Position numbers and translations under genes: made by a program. 64,000 bases of DNA. Source: Sphingobacterium prati (GTDB lineage: Bacteria > Bacteroidota > Bacteroidia > Sphingobacteriales > Sphingobacteriaceae). Location of the stretch: positions 799,700 through 863,699 of the forward strand of contig NZ_JABJWY010000038.1 of assembly GCF_013167215.1 (NCBI RefSeq), given 5' to 3'. The notes below the pieces were generated by a model, which saw nothing but the letters and a program-made list of their open reading frames with translations, had not been told where the DNA came from and did not search any database. Positions 37,722 to 45,827 of the stretch are shown here, in pieces. Within the stretch, counting starts at the first letter, position 1, and the number at the start of each line of letters is the position of its first letter.

Positions 37722-38075
37722 CTAATCTCTCTTGCTAAAACTTGAGTCATCCAATATATTTTGATTGGATTTTCCTACAAGCATGGACTCAAGATCATCC
37801 TTGTCTATTGCTGTTTTTTCACAAGGCTTATTCTCTCCATTGCCACAAGGTCTTGTGCTTGGGGAAGTTCCTTCCACCCAATTGTCCGGGTCGGCAAAAG
37901 CACCTGGACTTGTGTCTTCACTTGCATAATGAAATACAACCAATTCTTTTTGAGAAGTTACTTTAACTGTTTTCTTCTCCATTGCCTTTACTACCCAAAA
38001 GGCTCCAATCAATAAAAAGAAAGATAATACAAGACCGGCGCGTAACCAGTTAATTTTTAAAGTGCGCATAAGCAT
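37722..38075 (-). CDS. Small membrane-anchored protein with a Cys pair (DUF6520-like)
   Basis: A 117-aa protein, or 115 aa from the second ATG at 38069. It has one N-terminal hydrophobic helix (AGLVLSFFLLIGAFWVVKAM), a short polar outer part with NWVEGTSPSTRPCGNGENKP, and a second Cys just after it (KPCEKT). The layout (helix, then a short tail with two Cys) recalls small DUF6520-type proteins encoded near TlpA/SusC operons in Bacteroidota; this match is from memory and tentative. Function unknown. Confidence 0.6.
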   Translation of the reverse strand: MLMRTLKINWLRAGLVLSFFLLIGAFWVVKAMEKKTVKVTSQKELVVFHYASEDTSPGAFADPDNWVEGTSPSTRPCGNGENKPCEKTAIDKDDLESMLVGKSNQNILDDSSFSKRD

Positions 38076-38150
38076 CTTTTTAAGTTTATATAATTATATT
38101 AGTTATTGTTGCATCTCGGTTTTGCCTCGCAGTGATGCGATCGAGGGATC

Positions 38151-38426
38151 CTATGTTGTGACCGGCCAGCTTCCTTGAAACCGGGAGGCCAGCGTGCCCG
38201 GGAACAGGGCAAACTTACGCGGATACCACATCTTGTCCACAACTCTCTTTAGGGCCAAGGATAGACAGATAGGGGCATAACAAAATTCTCTGAACCAAAG
38301 AATAACGCGATACCTGAACCGAAGGACAAACCGTCCAGACAGCCTCATCCATAAGGATTGGAACACTGACCCAATGCGTAGGCCCAGTAGTTTGATGTTT
38401 TCTTTCGCTGTTCGTAGACTTTTCAT
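38151..38426 (-). CDS. Uncertain ORF, 91 aa, basic and hydrophobic
   Basis: An ORF beginning MKSLRTAKENIKLLGLRIGS, with Arg-rich and aromatic stretches such as FVLRFRYRVILWFREF. It would precede the small Cys-pair gene on the same strand by 75 bases. It lies in a segment less AT-rich than its surroundings, and I recognise no family. It may be a chance ORF or a decayed gene. Confidence 0.3.
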   Translation of the reverse strand: MKSLRTAKENIKLLGLRIGSVFQSLWMRLSGRFVLRFRYRVILWFREFCYAPICLSLALKRVVDKMWYPRKFALFPGTLASRFQGSWPVTT

Positions 38427-38538
38427 CTCAGTTCATTTTACCTATCCATAACCTATTGCGCAGCGGCACTGCCTTGGCGCGGCCTGCCCTCTGTTTTGTT
38501 TTGCACTTTATCGCTGTACCCGCGTCCCTATTTATGTT

Positions 38539-38711
38539 GCTCCAGTATCTCGCCAGATCCCTTTACAAGCGTACTAAAGATAACTGGAGCGCCCCGTCGG
38601 GAAAGATGGAGCTTGTGTAACAGCAGTACGCTTGCCATATCGTTATTATTTATTACCATTGTTTCTTGATAGAACGATGTCTTTACCTTGACAACTTCTA
38701 CAAAGACATCG
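38539..38711. other. Structured intergenic block with long inverted repeats
   Basis: Three perfect inverted repeats lie within 173 bases: GCTCCAGT 38539-38546 with 38583-38590; CAAGCGTACT 38566-38575 with 38625-38634; CGATGTCTTT 38675-38684 with 38702-38711. A mini-hairpin CCC-GTC-GGG is at 38593-38601. The first two stems interleave, so they form a pseudoknot or are mutually exclusive. No gene is seen in 38427-38912. Candidate structured RNA or regulatory leader; strand unknown. Confidence 0.4.
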
Positions 38712-38873
38712 GTCGCTTACCTCAACGCTTGAAAGCAAAAGAAATATAAGCCTCATCTTTTTCCATATTAATTGAAGTTTATTCATCTTAACCAGTAGAA
38801 AAAAATGAGACAGATCGGGAAAGGATAGAAATATTTGCTTTTTTATCTTATTTTTAATATTATAGTGTATCGA

Positions 38874-38890
38874 GTTAATTAACCGTTAAC
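38874..38890. promoter_or_regulatory. GTTAA-rich palindromes before the LytTR gene
   Basis: The 10-bp palindrome GTTAATTAAC (38874-38883) runs directly into CGTTAAC, 22 bases before the ATG at 38913. Overlapping symmetric sites of this kind could be an autoregulatory operator. No binding data exist here. Confidence 0.3.
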
Positions 38891-38912
38891 CATTAGCCAA
38901 TACTGTAAGATT

Positions 38913-39833
38913 ATGGAACCTATCAAAAAAAATAGCGAAAGTACAGACGGAGAGTGGGATCTCTCAGCAAATCATTGGAAATCCAGAACTGTATGGATTC
39001 TTATTTTTTCTTTCTATAATGCTTCCGCTGGATATCGGATCGGAAATGGATGGCAGATCTATAAATACTGCTTGTCGAACACAAATTTTTATATTGATTT
39101 CTTCTGGAGTATTTTTTTTCTTTCTGTTATGGTGGAATGGACTATGAAGGCAACAGCATATTTTGATCAAAAGCAACCTTGGCGGAACGAATTTTTGAGA
39201 CGTCTATTTATTCAGGTTATATTTATTTATCTGCCGACAATTTTGTATCTCGAATGTGTAGACCGATTCTATTATCAAATATCAGATCGCACTCTTTTTC
39301 GAATTCCCCAAAATATTCTTCAATTACCGTTCTCCATGGGGATATCGCTGATCTATACATTATTCTATAGTTTGGCTTCCCTTTACAGAGAATACATGGC
39401 CGGAATCGAAAGCCATGTATTCTCCGTGGCTGAGGTACAGCGAGAAAAGACTTTAGATGTCAGACCAGGCAACTTACAGGAAAATCCGGTCATCACCATC
39501 CGTGATGGCAAAGATATCCGTCTATTGGACTTGGATATTGTTTTAATATGCAATAGCAATGGAATGAATACGATTTACGAACGCAACCCATCGAATCCAC
39601 CTATCCAGGATGGTCATCCTCTAAAATACCTTGTCGAACGGTTAGATGAGAAGGAATATTATCAGATAACACGTTGGGAATTGGTACACCGTAGCATCGT
39701 AAAAGGGTACGATGTGAATGGTGATAAAAATTTTAGACTAGCATTGGATTTTCCGCTTGAACAGCAGCTTGTGATCAATAAAGATAAAATCGATGATTTT
39801 GCGAAATGGTTATTGGAAGATCACGAGAAGTAG
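38913..39833 (+). CDS. Membrane-anchored LytTR-domain regulator
   Basis: A 306-aa protein with four hydrophobic segments in the first 165 residues (WILIFSFYNASAGYRIG; FYIDFFWSIFFLSVMVEW; LFIQVIFIYLPTILYLE; FSMGISLIYTLFYSLASLY). The C-terminus has LytTR-type DNA-binding features: ITIRDGKDIRLLDLDIVLIC, LKYLVERLDEKEYYQITRWE and the following LVHRSIVKGY. It has no receiver domain, so it is not a standard response regulator. It probably binds DNA while tethered to the inner membrane. Target genes are unknown; the TlpA/SusC operon just upstream is one candidate. Confidence 0.8.
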   Translation: MEPIKKNSESTDGEWDLSANHWKSRTVWILIFSFYNASAGYRIGNGWQIYKYCLSNTNFYIDFFWSIFFLSVMVEWTMKATAYFDQKQPWRNEFLRRLFIQVIFIYLPTILYLECVDRFYYQISDRTLFRIPQNILQLPFSMGISLIYTLFYSLASLYREYMAGIESHVFSVAEVQREKTLDVRPGNLQENPVITIRDGKDIRLLDLDIVLICNSNGMNTIYERNPSNPPIQDGHPLKYLVERLDEKEYYQITRWELVHRSIVKGYDVNGDKNFRLALDFPLEQQLVINKDKIDDFAKWLLEDHEK

Positions 39834-39839
39834 TTTTAA

Positions 39840-39903
39840 GTTTTCCACATGATGTTAATAACGATGTGGAAAACGTATAAGGCACCTTATAGAAAATAAG
39901 GTG
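39840..39903. repeat. Two hairpins, one built from DnaA-box-like sequences
   Basis: GTTTTCCACAT (39840-39850) is the inverted partner of ATGTGGAAAAC (39864-39874), and each contains TTTTCCACA, which fits the DnaA-box consensus TTWTNCACA. GTTAATAAC lies between them. A second hairpin, CACCTTAT 39883-39890 with 39896-39903, follows. They may act as a terminator for the LytTR gene. A related GTTATTAAC...ATGTGGAAAAC segment is at 47525-47547. Nothing was recognised in 39904-40166. Confidence 0.45.
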
Positions 39904-40166
39904 TGACCGAGACCACATTAAACGTACAAAGTATCGGGGGCCAATTCTGGCCAAAGCAATCAGAATTCCATGCAACGAATTTGTTGGTACACCCATCCTG
40001 GTTGGATTTACGATCCTATATCTCCATAAAAGCGCCCGACGATGTAATGTGCTAAATGAAGTTAACTTTAGCCCTTCATCCACTTTAGCCGCTTTTCAGC
40101 TGTGAGTAATTCGGTGTCCCATGTAAGGAAATTGGATTACATATTTGATTTACTTATTTTTGATAA

Positions 40167-40370
40167 ATGAAAGCATTTCGTTTAGATAGATCAGCGTTCA
40201 AAGCACAAACTGCCGAGGAGGCTGCAAATCATTCACCTTATTATGCACGTTTGAGTTGGCAACAGCGGCTCGAAATCGCACTATATTTAAATAGTGTGGC
40301 CTATAATTTTCCATTGGAGAATCCTCCAAAAATGGATAGGAGCAAATTTAAAGTTTCTTCAAGAGGATAA
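40167..40370 (+). CDS. Small protein paired with a nucleotidyltransferase (67 aa)
   Basis: A soluble 67-aa protein with a similar motif at each end, LDRSAFKAQT near the start and MDRSKFKV near the end, around a helical core (LSWQQRLEIALYLNSVAYNF). I recall short proteins of this kind encoded before nucleotidyltransferases in Bacteroidota. The nucleotidyltransferase starts 12 bases downstream, so the two are co-transcribed. A toxin-antitoxin-like partnership is possible but not shown. Confidence 0.65.
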   Translation: MKAFRLDRSAFKAQTAEEAANHSPYYARLSWQQRLEIALYLNSVAYNFPLENPPKMDRSKFKVSSRG

Positions 40371-40382
40371 TTACAACTTATT

Positions 40383-40850
40383 ATGGCAAATATTTTTAAT
40401 GAAGATTTTAGAGATTTTGTTGCAGCGTTAAATAAGAACGAAGTAAGATATATATTGGTTGGAGGTTTTGCGGTAATTTTACATGGTTACTCGCGTACAA
40501 CCGGTGATATGGATATTTGGGTGGACAGAACTTCGGAAAATTATTTGAAATTGCAAGCAGCATTCTCAGACTTTGGAATGCCCGTGTTTGATATGACTGA
40601 GGATAATTTTCTAAACCATCCAATATGGGATGTTTTTACATTTGGAATTCCTCCTGTCGCGATTGACATTATGTTAAAAGTAAAAGGCTTAGATTTTGAG
40701 GAGAATTTTAATCAGGCTGTGCTTTTTGAAGATGATAACCTTAAAATACGTACCCTGCATAAAAACAGGCTATTAGAGGCAAAGAAGTCTAGTAATAGAC
40801 CTAAAGATCTCGATGATATTCAAAATTTAACCGATCCTAATCTTTTATAG
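40383..40850 (+). CDS. MNT/DUF-type nucleotidyltransferase
   Basis: A 155-aa member of the DNA polymerase-beta-like nucleotidyltransferase superfamily. The motif GGFAVILHGYSRTTGDMDIW (residues 27-46) has the Gly-Gly and the Asp pair (D42, D44); the third Asp is probably D95 in VAIDIML. The end EAKKSSNRPKDLDDIQNL is typical of AbiEii/MNT-type relatives. The chain is complete, with all catalytic positions present. Substrate unknown. A deleted relative lies at 47290. Confidence 0.78.
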   Translation: MANIFNEDFRDFVAALNKNEVRYILVGGFAVILHGYSRTTGDMDIWVDRTSENYLKLQAAFSDFGMPVFDMTEDNFLNHPIWDVFTFGIPPVAIDIMLKVKGLDFEENFNQAVLFEDDNLKIRTLHKNRLLEAKKSSNRPKDLDDIQNLTDPNLL

Positions 40851-41112
40851 AATTTAGTCAATTTTTGACCAACTGATTGGGAGATAATCTTTTACTGTTG
40901 AGTTGCTCTATACGCTCAGTTATTTCCCATTTACCGTCCCAATTGCCCCTTTCACCGACTTTTTCCGAATGTTAGTCTAAATGTAATAAAATCGCATGCT
41001 GCGTTGTCTTACTTTTGAATCAGAATCTTAAAGGAAATGATGCAACAAAATCAATATCCTTGCGACAATTAGAAAAGAGACAAAAAAACTAACAATATAA
41101 AGTAAAAGAATT

Positions 41113-41544
41113 ATGAACACTTTAATAAAGACATTCGCAGCAGCAGCATTGATTGCAGTATCTACTTTTTCAATGGCAGCAACTGATCCCGGAAAAGCAT
41201 TGAATCTATCCACGGCAGATTTGGCAATAGATAGCTATGTATCTGTGATGACCGAAGGAGTATCTGGTGGAGTGGAGCAATTATTTACCTCCGACTTTAG
41301 CCAAAAGATCCAGGGTCAGAATGGACGTACCAATAAACGTTCGGAAGTGATTTCCTTTTTGAAAAAACAGAAAGGAGAGAAACTCAACTGTAGCACAAAT
41401 ACAGCGATCTTAGAGGAATCCGAAAATTATATGGTGGCACGCATTACAATGGAATTCGACGATTTTACAAAAACTGACCTCGTTACCTTAGTAAATGAAG
41501 CCGGAAGCTGGAAGATCGCAAGTTCAGTAAACTCATACAAATAG
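41113..41544 (+). CDS. Small secreted NTF2-like protein (143 aa)
   Basis: A clear signal peptide (MNTLIKTFAAAALIAVSTFS, cut after AMA) precedes a domain of about 120 residues. The pattern IDSYVSVMTEGVSGGVEQLF ... DFSQKIQGQNG ... YMVARITMEFDD ... GSWKIASSVNSY fits NTF2-like or lumazine-binding-like secreted proteins of Bacteroidota. No catalytic function is assigned. It stands alone, ending in one of two near-identical terminators. Confidence 0.7.
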   Translation: MNTLIKTFAAAALIAVSTFSMAATDPGKALNLSTADLAIDSYVSVMTEGVSGGVEQLFTSDFSQKIQGQNGRTNKRSEVISFLKKQKGEKLNCSTNTAILEESENYMVARITMEFDDFTKTDLVTLVNEAGSWKIASSVNSYK

Positions 41545-41567
41545 AAACTGTTTAATTAAATTCATAT

Positions 41568-41607
41568 GTTTATTTTAAGCCACGTCGGGATGATGTGGCT
41601 TTTTGTT
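41568..41607 (+). terminator. Terminator, copy 1 of a duplicated element
   Basis: AAGCCACGTC (41577-41586) pairs with GATGTGGCTT (41592-41601; one G-T pair) and is followed by TTTTG. The 40-base segment is identical to 47231-47270 except for one base in the loop. Confidence 0.85.
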
Positions 41608-41998
41608 TGCTTATTAGCATTAGTGACTGGATAAGCTGATTTCTATTAGATAGATCCTCAGGTGATTACAGTTGTGATCCGATAATGTCTACGGATTTTC
41701 CGCATCATAAGAAAAAATATTTTATAACGAATTTGTATTCAACTTACTGACATTTAGTTGTTTGTGGTTTATTTAATTGTAAATAGTGAATCTGATGTTG
41801 GTGTTTTTTCAAAATAAATATCAGTAATGGATAACAAATTAGATTTGAGGACGTTTTATTATCTATAAGTATATGTAACAAAATTGATATAAATGAACGG
41901 ATTTTAACGTATCGATGTTTCAAATTTGTTACATGTATTTCAATTTTTGCTTGGAACGTAATTATTTCAATTAGATTCTCATAATAAATATTTAACGT
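41608..41998. other. AT-rich intergenic region before SusC (pair 4)
   Basis: 391 bases with no convincing ORF. A minus-strand frame of 88 codons here is Leu/Ile/His-rich and looks like chance. The region should carry the promoter of pair 4, but no exact TAnnTTTG element was found close to the start. Confidence 0.5.
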
Positions 41999-44900
41999 AT
42001 GATGCACCACCTAAACCACTCTCTTCTATTAGCCTGCGGTTTTACTTTATTCTGCCATTGTGGGCAAGCTCACTCAATCGAAACCAATTATCGCACTAAT
42101 GTAGTTGGGCGTATTAAGCCGCTTTCTTTCCTTGCGGCTGACACGATCGGAATTAGCGGTAAAGTCACAGATTCATCGGGAACAGCACTTGCGGGAGTGG
42201 TCGTCACCGAAAAGAAAACGGGCAATAGCGGATTGTCAGATCAAACCGGAGCCTTCAGGCTCTCAGCAGATCCAAATGGAGTTTTAATCTTTATAAAAAC
42301 TGGATTTGCAATTAAAGAAGTTCCTGTAAACAATCAAAAACTTATCGAAGTCGTCCTGTCGCCTGGTACCGCGGAGGTTCAAACGGATTCGACAGCCAAT
42401 GCCAGGGATTCTTCGTCCACTGTCGCAGCTGGTCGGGATAGCACGACAAAAGTTACTGCCGGCCGGGATAGTATAACTGTTGCTGGTAGTCAGGATAGCA
42501 CTAAAAACATTTCCGGTAATCAGGATAGCACTGGAACAGTTTCCGTGGGGAAGGGGACAGTGAAAGGAACTGTCACGGGGCCCAAGGGACCGCTTCCGGG
42601 CGTTACTGTAGCTGTAGTCGGTACAAATGTGTCTGCAAGTACGGATGAATCCGGTAAATTTCAAATTGCCGCTGGCCCGAAGAACGAACTCAGGTTTTCT
42701 TCGCTCGGCTTCGAAGCAATCACGCAGCTCGTTGGGGATCGAAAGGATATACAAGTCGTGCTTAGCGGTGAAACGAAAGTGCTTGATTCTGTACAAGTTG
42801 TTGCGGTAGGTTATGGTACGATGGATCGCGCCACACTACCCAGTGCGGTATCAAGTATTGGCGCTGCCGAAATCCAAGATGAGGTGTTGCCAAGTATTAC
42901 GCAGGCGATACAAGGTAAGGCGGGGGGTGTTCAGGTCACGCAGAAGTCTGGTTCGCCGGGCGGTGGGATCAGCATTCGGGTGAGAGGTACGACATCAATC
43001 AATGCCAGTTCGGATCCATTATACGTTGTCGATGGAATTCCGGTCAACAGCACGACCAATTTCACAGGAGGGTCTACCTTTGATTTCGGTGGCGGTACGC
43101 AAGGTATCAATGTGCTATCCTCGATCAACCCTTCTGATGTCCAATCCATCGAAATATTAAAAGATGCGGCATCTTCATCAATCTATGGTTCGAGAGCTGC
43201 AAATGGTGTCGTTTTAATCAGTACCAAAAAAGGTGCACCTGGAAAAAGTGAGTTTAACTTTAATATGTACGAAGGATTTTCCCAGGTACCAAAGGAACGG
43301 TATTATGATTTTATGAATACCGAGCAGTATCAGGATTATATGAAGGATTATTACAAAATCCTACAGCAACAGGATCCCAAGGCAGTCATTCCCGAGCAGA
43401 TATTCTCCAATTCGAATGTCAATACAAACTGGCAGGATGCGATTTTCCGAAATGCAGGAACTAGGAACTACGAACTCTCATCAAGTGGTGGTGGTGAAAA
43501 GACACAATATTATACCTCGATAGGATACATGAAGCAGGGGGGCGTACTTTTGGGATCCGACTTTAACCGGTTAAGCGGTCGTATAAATCTCAATCATCAG
43601 CATAATGAGAAACTTAGATTTTCTACGGCGATCAACCTCACCAGGGCTGTTAACCAACGTGTACAGGAGGAAAACTCAAAAGAAGGAGCCACCAAGAGTG
43701 GTATATTCTCTCCACCTAATTTAGCGGTGCGTGATGCTACTGGCAACTTTGTCTATGACCAGGTGAGAACGACACGCGAAAATCCTGTTGCCATGCTAAC
43801 GCTCCCAACCAATGAAGCGGAGACTTTTCGTGTATTAGCGAATGCTAGTGCAGAATACAATATATTGCCAGAACTACTGCTAAAGACAAGCTTCGGTACA
43901 GATATCAGTTTTATTGATGAAACCTTTTTTATGCCGCCTGTCGGACTTCGCTCTTATGCTAGTCAGGGAGGTATTGGTGCTCGCCGTAACACCCGTGACC
44001 AGCTTTGGATCAACGAAACAACCTTAACTTATGACAAGAAATTTGGTGATCATAGTATCAATGTACTAGGGGGATTTTCGGTTCAAGAATCCAGGCTTGA
44101 GTTCGTACACGGACAACGTTCAAATTTCCCCAATAATGATATCCCTTATATCACCGCCGGAGGGGTTATTACCGGTGCAAATTCGTATCCCGAAGAATGG
44201 GCTATTGCTTCTGGATTTGCCCGCGCCACATATATCTACAAAGATAAATACATCCTCAATGCGAATGTGCGCTCGGATGGCTCATCACGATTCGGGGCTG
44301 ACAACCGTTGGGCAGTATTTCCATCATTTGCAGGAGCATGGAGAATCACAGAAGAAGATTTCTTAAAAGATTCTAAAGTGCTCGATGATTTAAAACTTCG
44401 TGCGAGCTGGGGGATTACCGGGAATCAAAATATCGGCAATTATGCCAGTCGTTCTTTATATTCTAGTGGCTACAATTACATGGGACTCGCGGGGTTTGTG
44501 CCCAATGTATTGGGCGATCGTAATTTAAAATGGGAGACCACCAATCAGTGGAATGTGGGTGTTGATGCTGGTTTTTTAGGGAATAGAATCTCAATATTGG
44601 CTGATTACTACTACAAAAAAACAACAGACTTATTAATCGGACTGCCTATCCTGACCAGTTCCGGCTATCTAAACCGATTTACAAATTCCGGCGATATAGA
44701 AAATAAAGGCTTTGAATTTGAACTGACGACTAAAAACTTGGTCGGTGAATTCAAGTGGACAACTTCGCTTAACATGACTTTTAATAGAAATAAAGTAGTG
44801 GCTTTACCTGAGGGATTGACAGAAATGCGTGGCGGGGTAGGTGATCTGAACCGTGCCATAGTAGGACAGCCGCTTGGGGTATTCTATGGCTGGCAGGCGA

Positions 44901-45514
44901 CGGGTGTCAATCCACAGACCGGGATGATCGATTACCTAGGTGCGGATGGCTCTGCAGTAACGCCTACAGACTACAAAGATCAAAGGATGATCGGCGATCC
45001 TAATCCATCGTTCTTTGGCGGTATTACCAATAACTTTGCTTATAAGAATTTTGATTTAAGTATCCAGGGGCAATTCACTTATGGGAATGATATCTTCAAT
45101 TATAACCTGGCATCGGGACTGGAAGGATTCAATCCAAGTTCCAATCAGTTCGTTGATTTTGTGGATAGATGGAGAGCACCTGGCGATATTACGGATGTTC
45201 CTAGACCAGCTCCTGGGGATCTTAACAATGGGGCAATATCATCGCGATTTGTCGAAGATGGTTCATTCTTTAGAATTAGAAATATCACGTTTGGCTATAC
45301 ATTGCCTTCCAGTATTGCGGAGAAGATAAAAATGAAAAAGCTCCGTTGGTATGCCACTGTGCAGAATGCATTTGTATTTACAAGCTATAGAGGTTATGAC
45401 CCAGAGGTCAGCTCAAGCCACGGCGGTGCCAATACGGGCCTTATCTATGGATACGACTACGGAAGTTATCCACAACCGCGTATTTTCACGACCGGTGTTA
45501 ATTTGACGTTCTAA
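41999..45514 (+). CDS. SusC-type transporter with two regulatory-like domains (pair 4)
   Basis: A 1171-aa outer-membrane transporter. A signal peptide is followed by a first carboxypeptidase-regulatory-like domain (about 51-120, ISGKVTDSSGTALAGVVVTE). A linker (about 121-183) holds five DS-type repeats: ARDSS, GRDST, GRDSI, SQDST, NQDST. A second such domain follows (about 186-255, VKGTVTGPKGPLPGVTVAVV). Then come the TonB region VVAVGYGTM, the plug (IRVRGTTSI, VVDGIPVN, LKDAASSSIYGSRAANGV) and a barrel ending GVNLTF. One regulatory-like domain is usual. There is no STN domain. Two adjacent ATG codons exist; either may start. Confidence 0.94.
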   Translation: MMHHLNHSLLLACGFTLFCHCGQAHSIETNYRTNVVGRIKPLSFLAADTIGISGKVTDSSGTALAGVVVTEKKTGNSGLSDQTGAFRLSADPNGVLIFIKTGFAIKEVPVNNQKLIEVVLSPGTAEVQTDSTANARDSSSTVAAGRDSTTKVTAGRDSITVAGSQDSTKNISGNQDSTGTVSVGKGTVKGTVTGPKGPLPGVTVAVVGTNVSASTDESGKFQIAAGPKNELRFSSLGFEAITQLVGDRKDIQVVLSGETKVLDSVQVVAVGYGTMDRATLPSAVSSIGAAEIQDEVLPSITQAIQGKAGGVQVTQKSGSPGGGISIRVRGTTSINASSDPLYVVDGIPVNSTTNFTGGSTFDFGGGTQGINVLSSINPSDVQSIEILKDAASSSIYGSRAANGVVLISTKKGAPGKSEFNFNMYEGFSQVPKERYYDFMNTEQYQDYMKDYYKILQQQDPKAVIPEQIFSNSNVNTNWQDAIFRNAGTRNYELSSSGGGEKTQYYTSIGYMKQGGVLLGSDFNRLSGRINLNHQHNEKLRFSTAINLTRAVNQRVQEENSKEGATKSGIFSPPNLAVRDATGNFVYDQVRTTRENPVAMLTLPTNEAETFRVLANASAEYNILPELLLKTSFGTDISFIDETFFMPPVGLRSYASQGGIGARRNTRDQLWINETTLTYDKKFGDHSINVLGGFSVQESRLEFVHGQRSNFPNNDIPYITAGGVITGANSYPEEWAIASGFARATYIYKDKYILNANVRSDGSSRFGADNRWAVFPSFAGAWRITEEDFLKDSKVLDDLKLRASWGITGNQNIGNYASRSLYSSGYNYMGLAGFVPNVLGDRNLKWETTNQWNVGVDAGFLGNRISILADYYYKKTTDLLIGLPILTSSGYLNRFTNSGDIENKGFEFELTTKNLVGEFKWTTSLNMTFNRNKVVALPEGLTEMRGGVGDLNRAIVGQPLGVFYGWQATGVNPQTGMIDYLGADGSAVTPTDYKDQRMIGDPNPSFFGGITNNFAYKNFDLSIQGQFTYGNDIFNYNLASGLEGFNPSSNQFVDFVDRWRAPGDITDVPRPAPGDLNNGAISSRFVEDGSFFRIRNITFGYTLPSSIAEKIKMKKLRWYATVQNAFVFTSYRGYDPEVSSSHGGANTGLIYGYDYGSYPQPRIFTTGVNLTF

Positions 45515-45827
45515 ACTGCTCAGACCATGAAGATAAAGCTCAGCTGCTGCAAGGATTCACCACTGTCTAAGAGTCACGCGATAGCGGTAAGATACGCCTG
45601 GCGATATGCACAGGAAGAAAAATTAACCGAGCGTAGTGAGCGCGTTAATTAATTTAAAACATATACTCGTAATAATTTGTACGGATGAAACCATCATGAT
45701 TTATTCAACCGATAGGGAAAGAATCCAATCCGAAATATTCGGATGAGCTCTTGAACACCAATTAGAATATAAAATTGGGTGAAAAATAATCTAATAGCTT
45801 CATCACAACTTAAAAAAAATTAAACGG
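45515..45827. other. Unusual 313-bp gap between SusC and SusD (pair 4)
   Basis: The other three pairs have only 10-12 bases between SusC and SusD. Here 313 bases intervene, with no convincing ORF. Near 45638-45652 the imperfect symmetric ATTAACCGAGCG ... GCGCGTTAAT could fold. It may hold a processing site or a separate promoter. Confidence 0.55.

Noticed and set aside
39840..39874. Chromosomal replication origin suggested by DnaA-box-like sequences
   Set aside because: Only two boxes, no dnaA or dnaN gene nearby and no AT-rich unwinding cluster; more consistent with a terminator-like hairpin.
39775..40083. 102-codon minus-strand ORF after the LytTR gene
   Set aside because: It overlaps the LytTR 3' end, and its composition does not resemble a known protein or transposase; no insertion-sequence ends are visible.
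41744..42010. 88-codon minus-strand ORF before SusC pair 4
   Set aside because: Very AT-rich, low-complexity composition; overlaps the SusC start region; probably chance.
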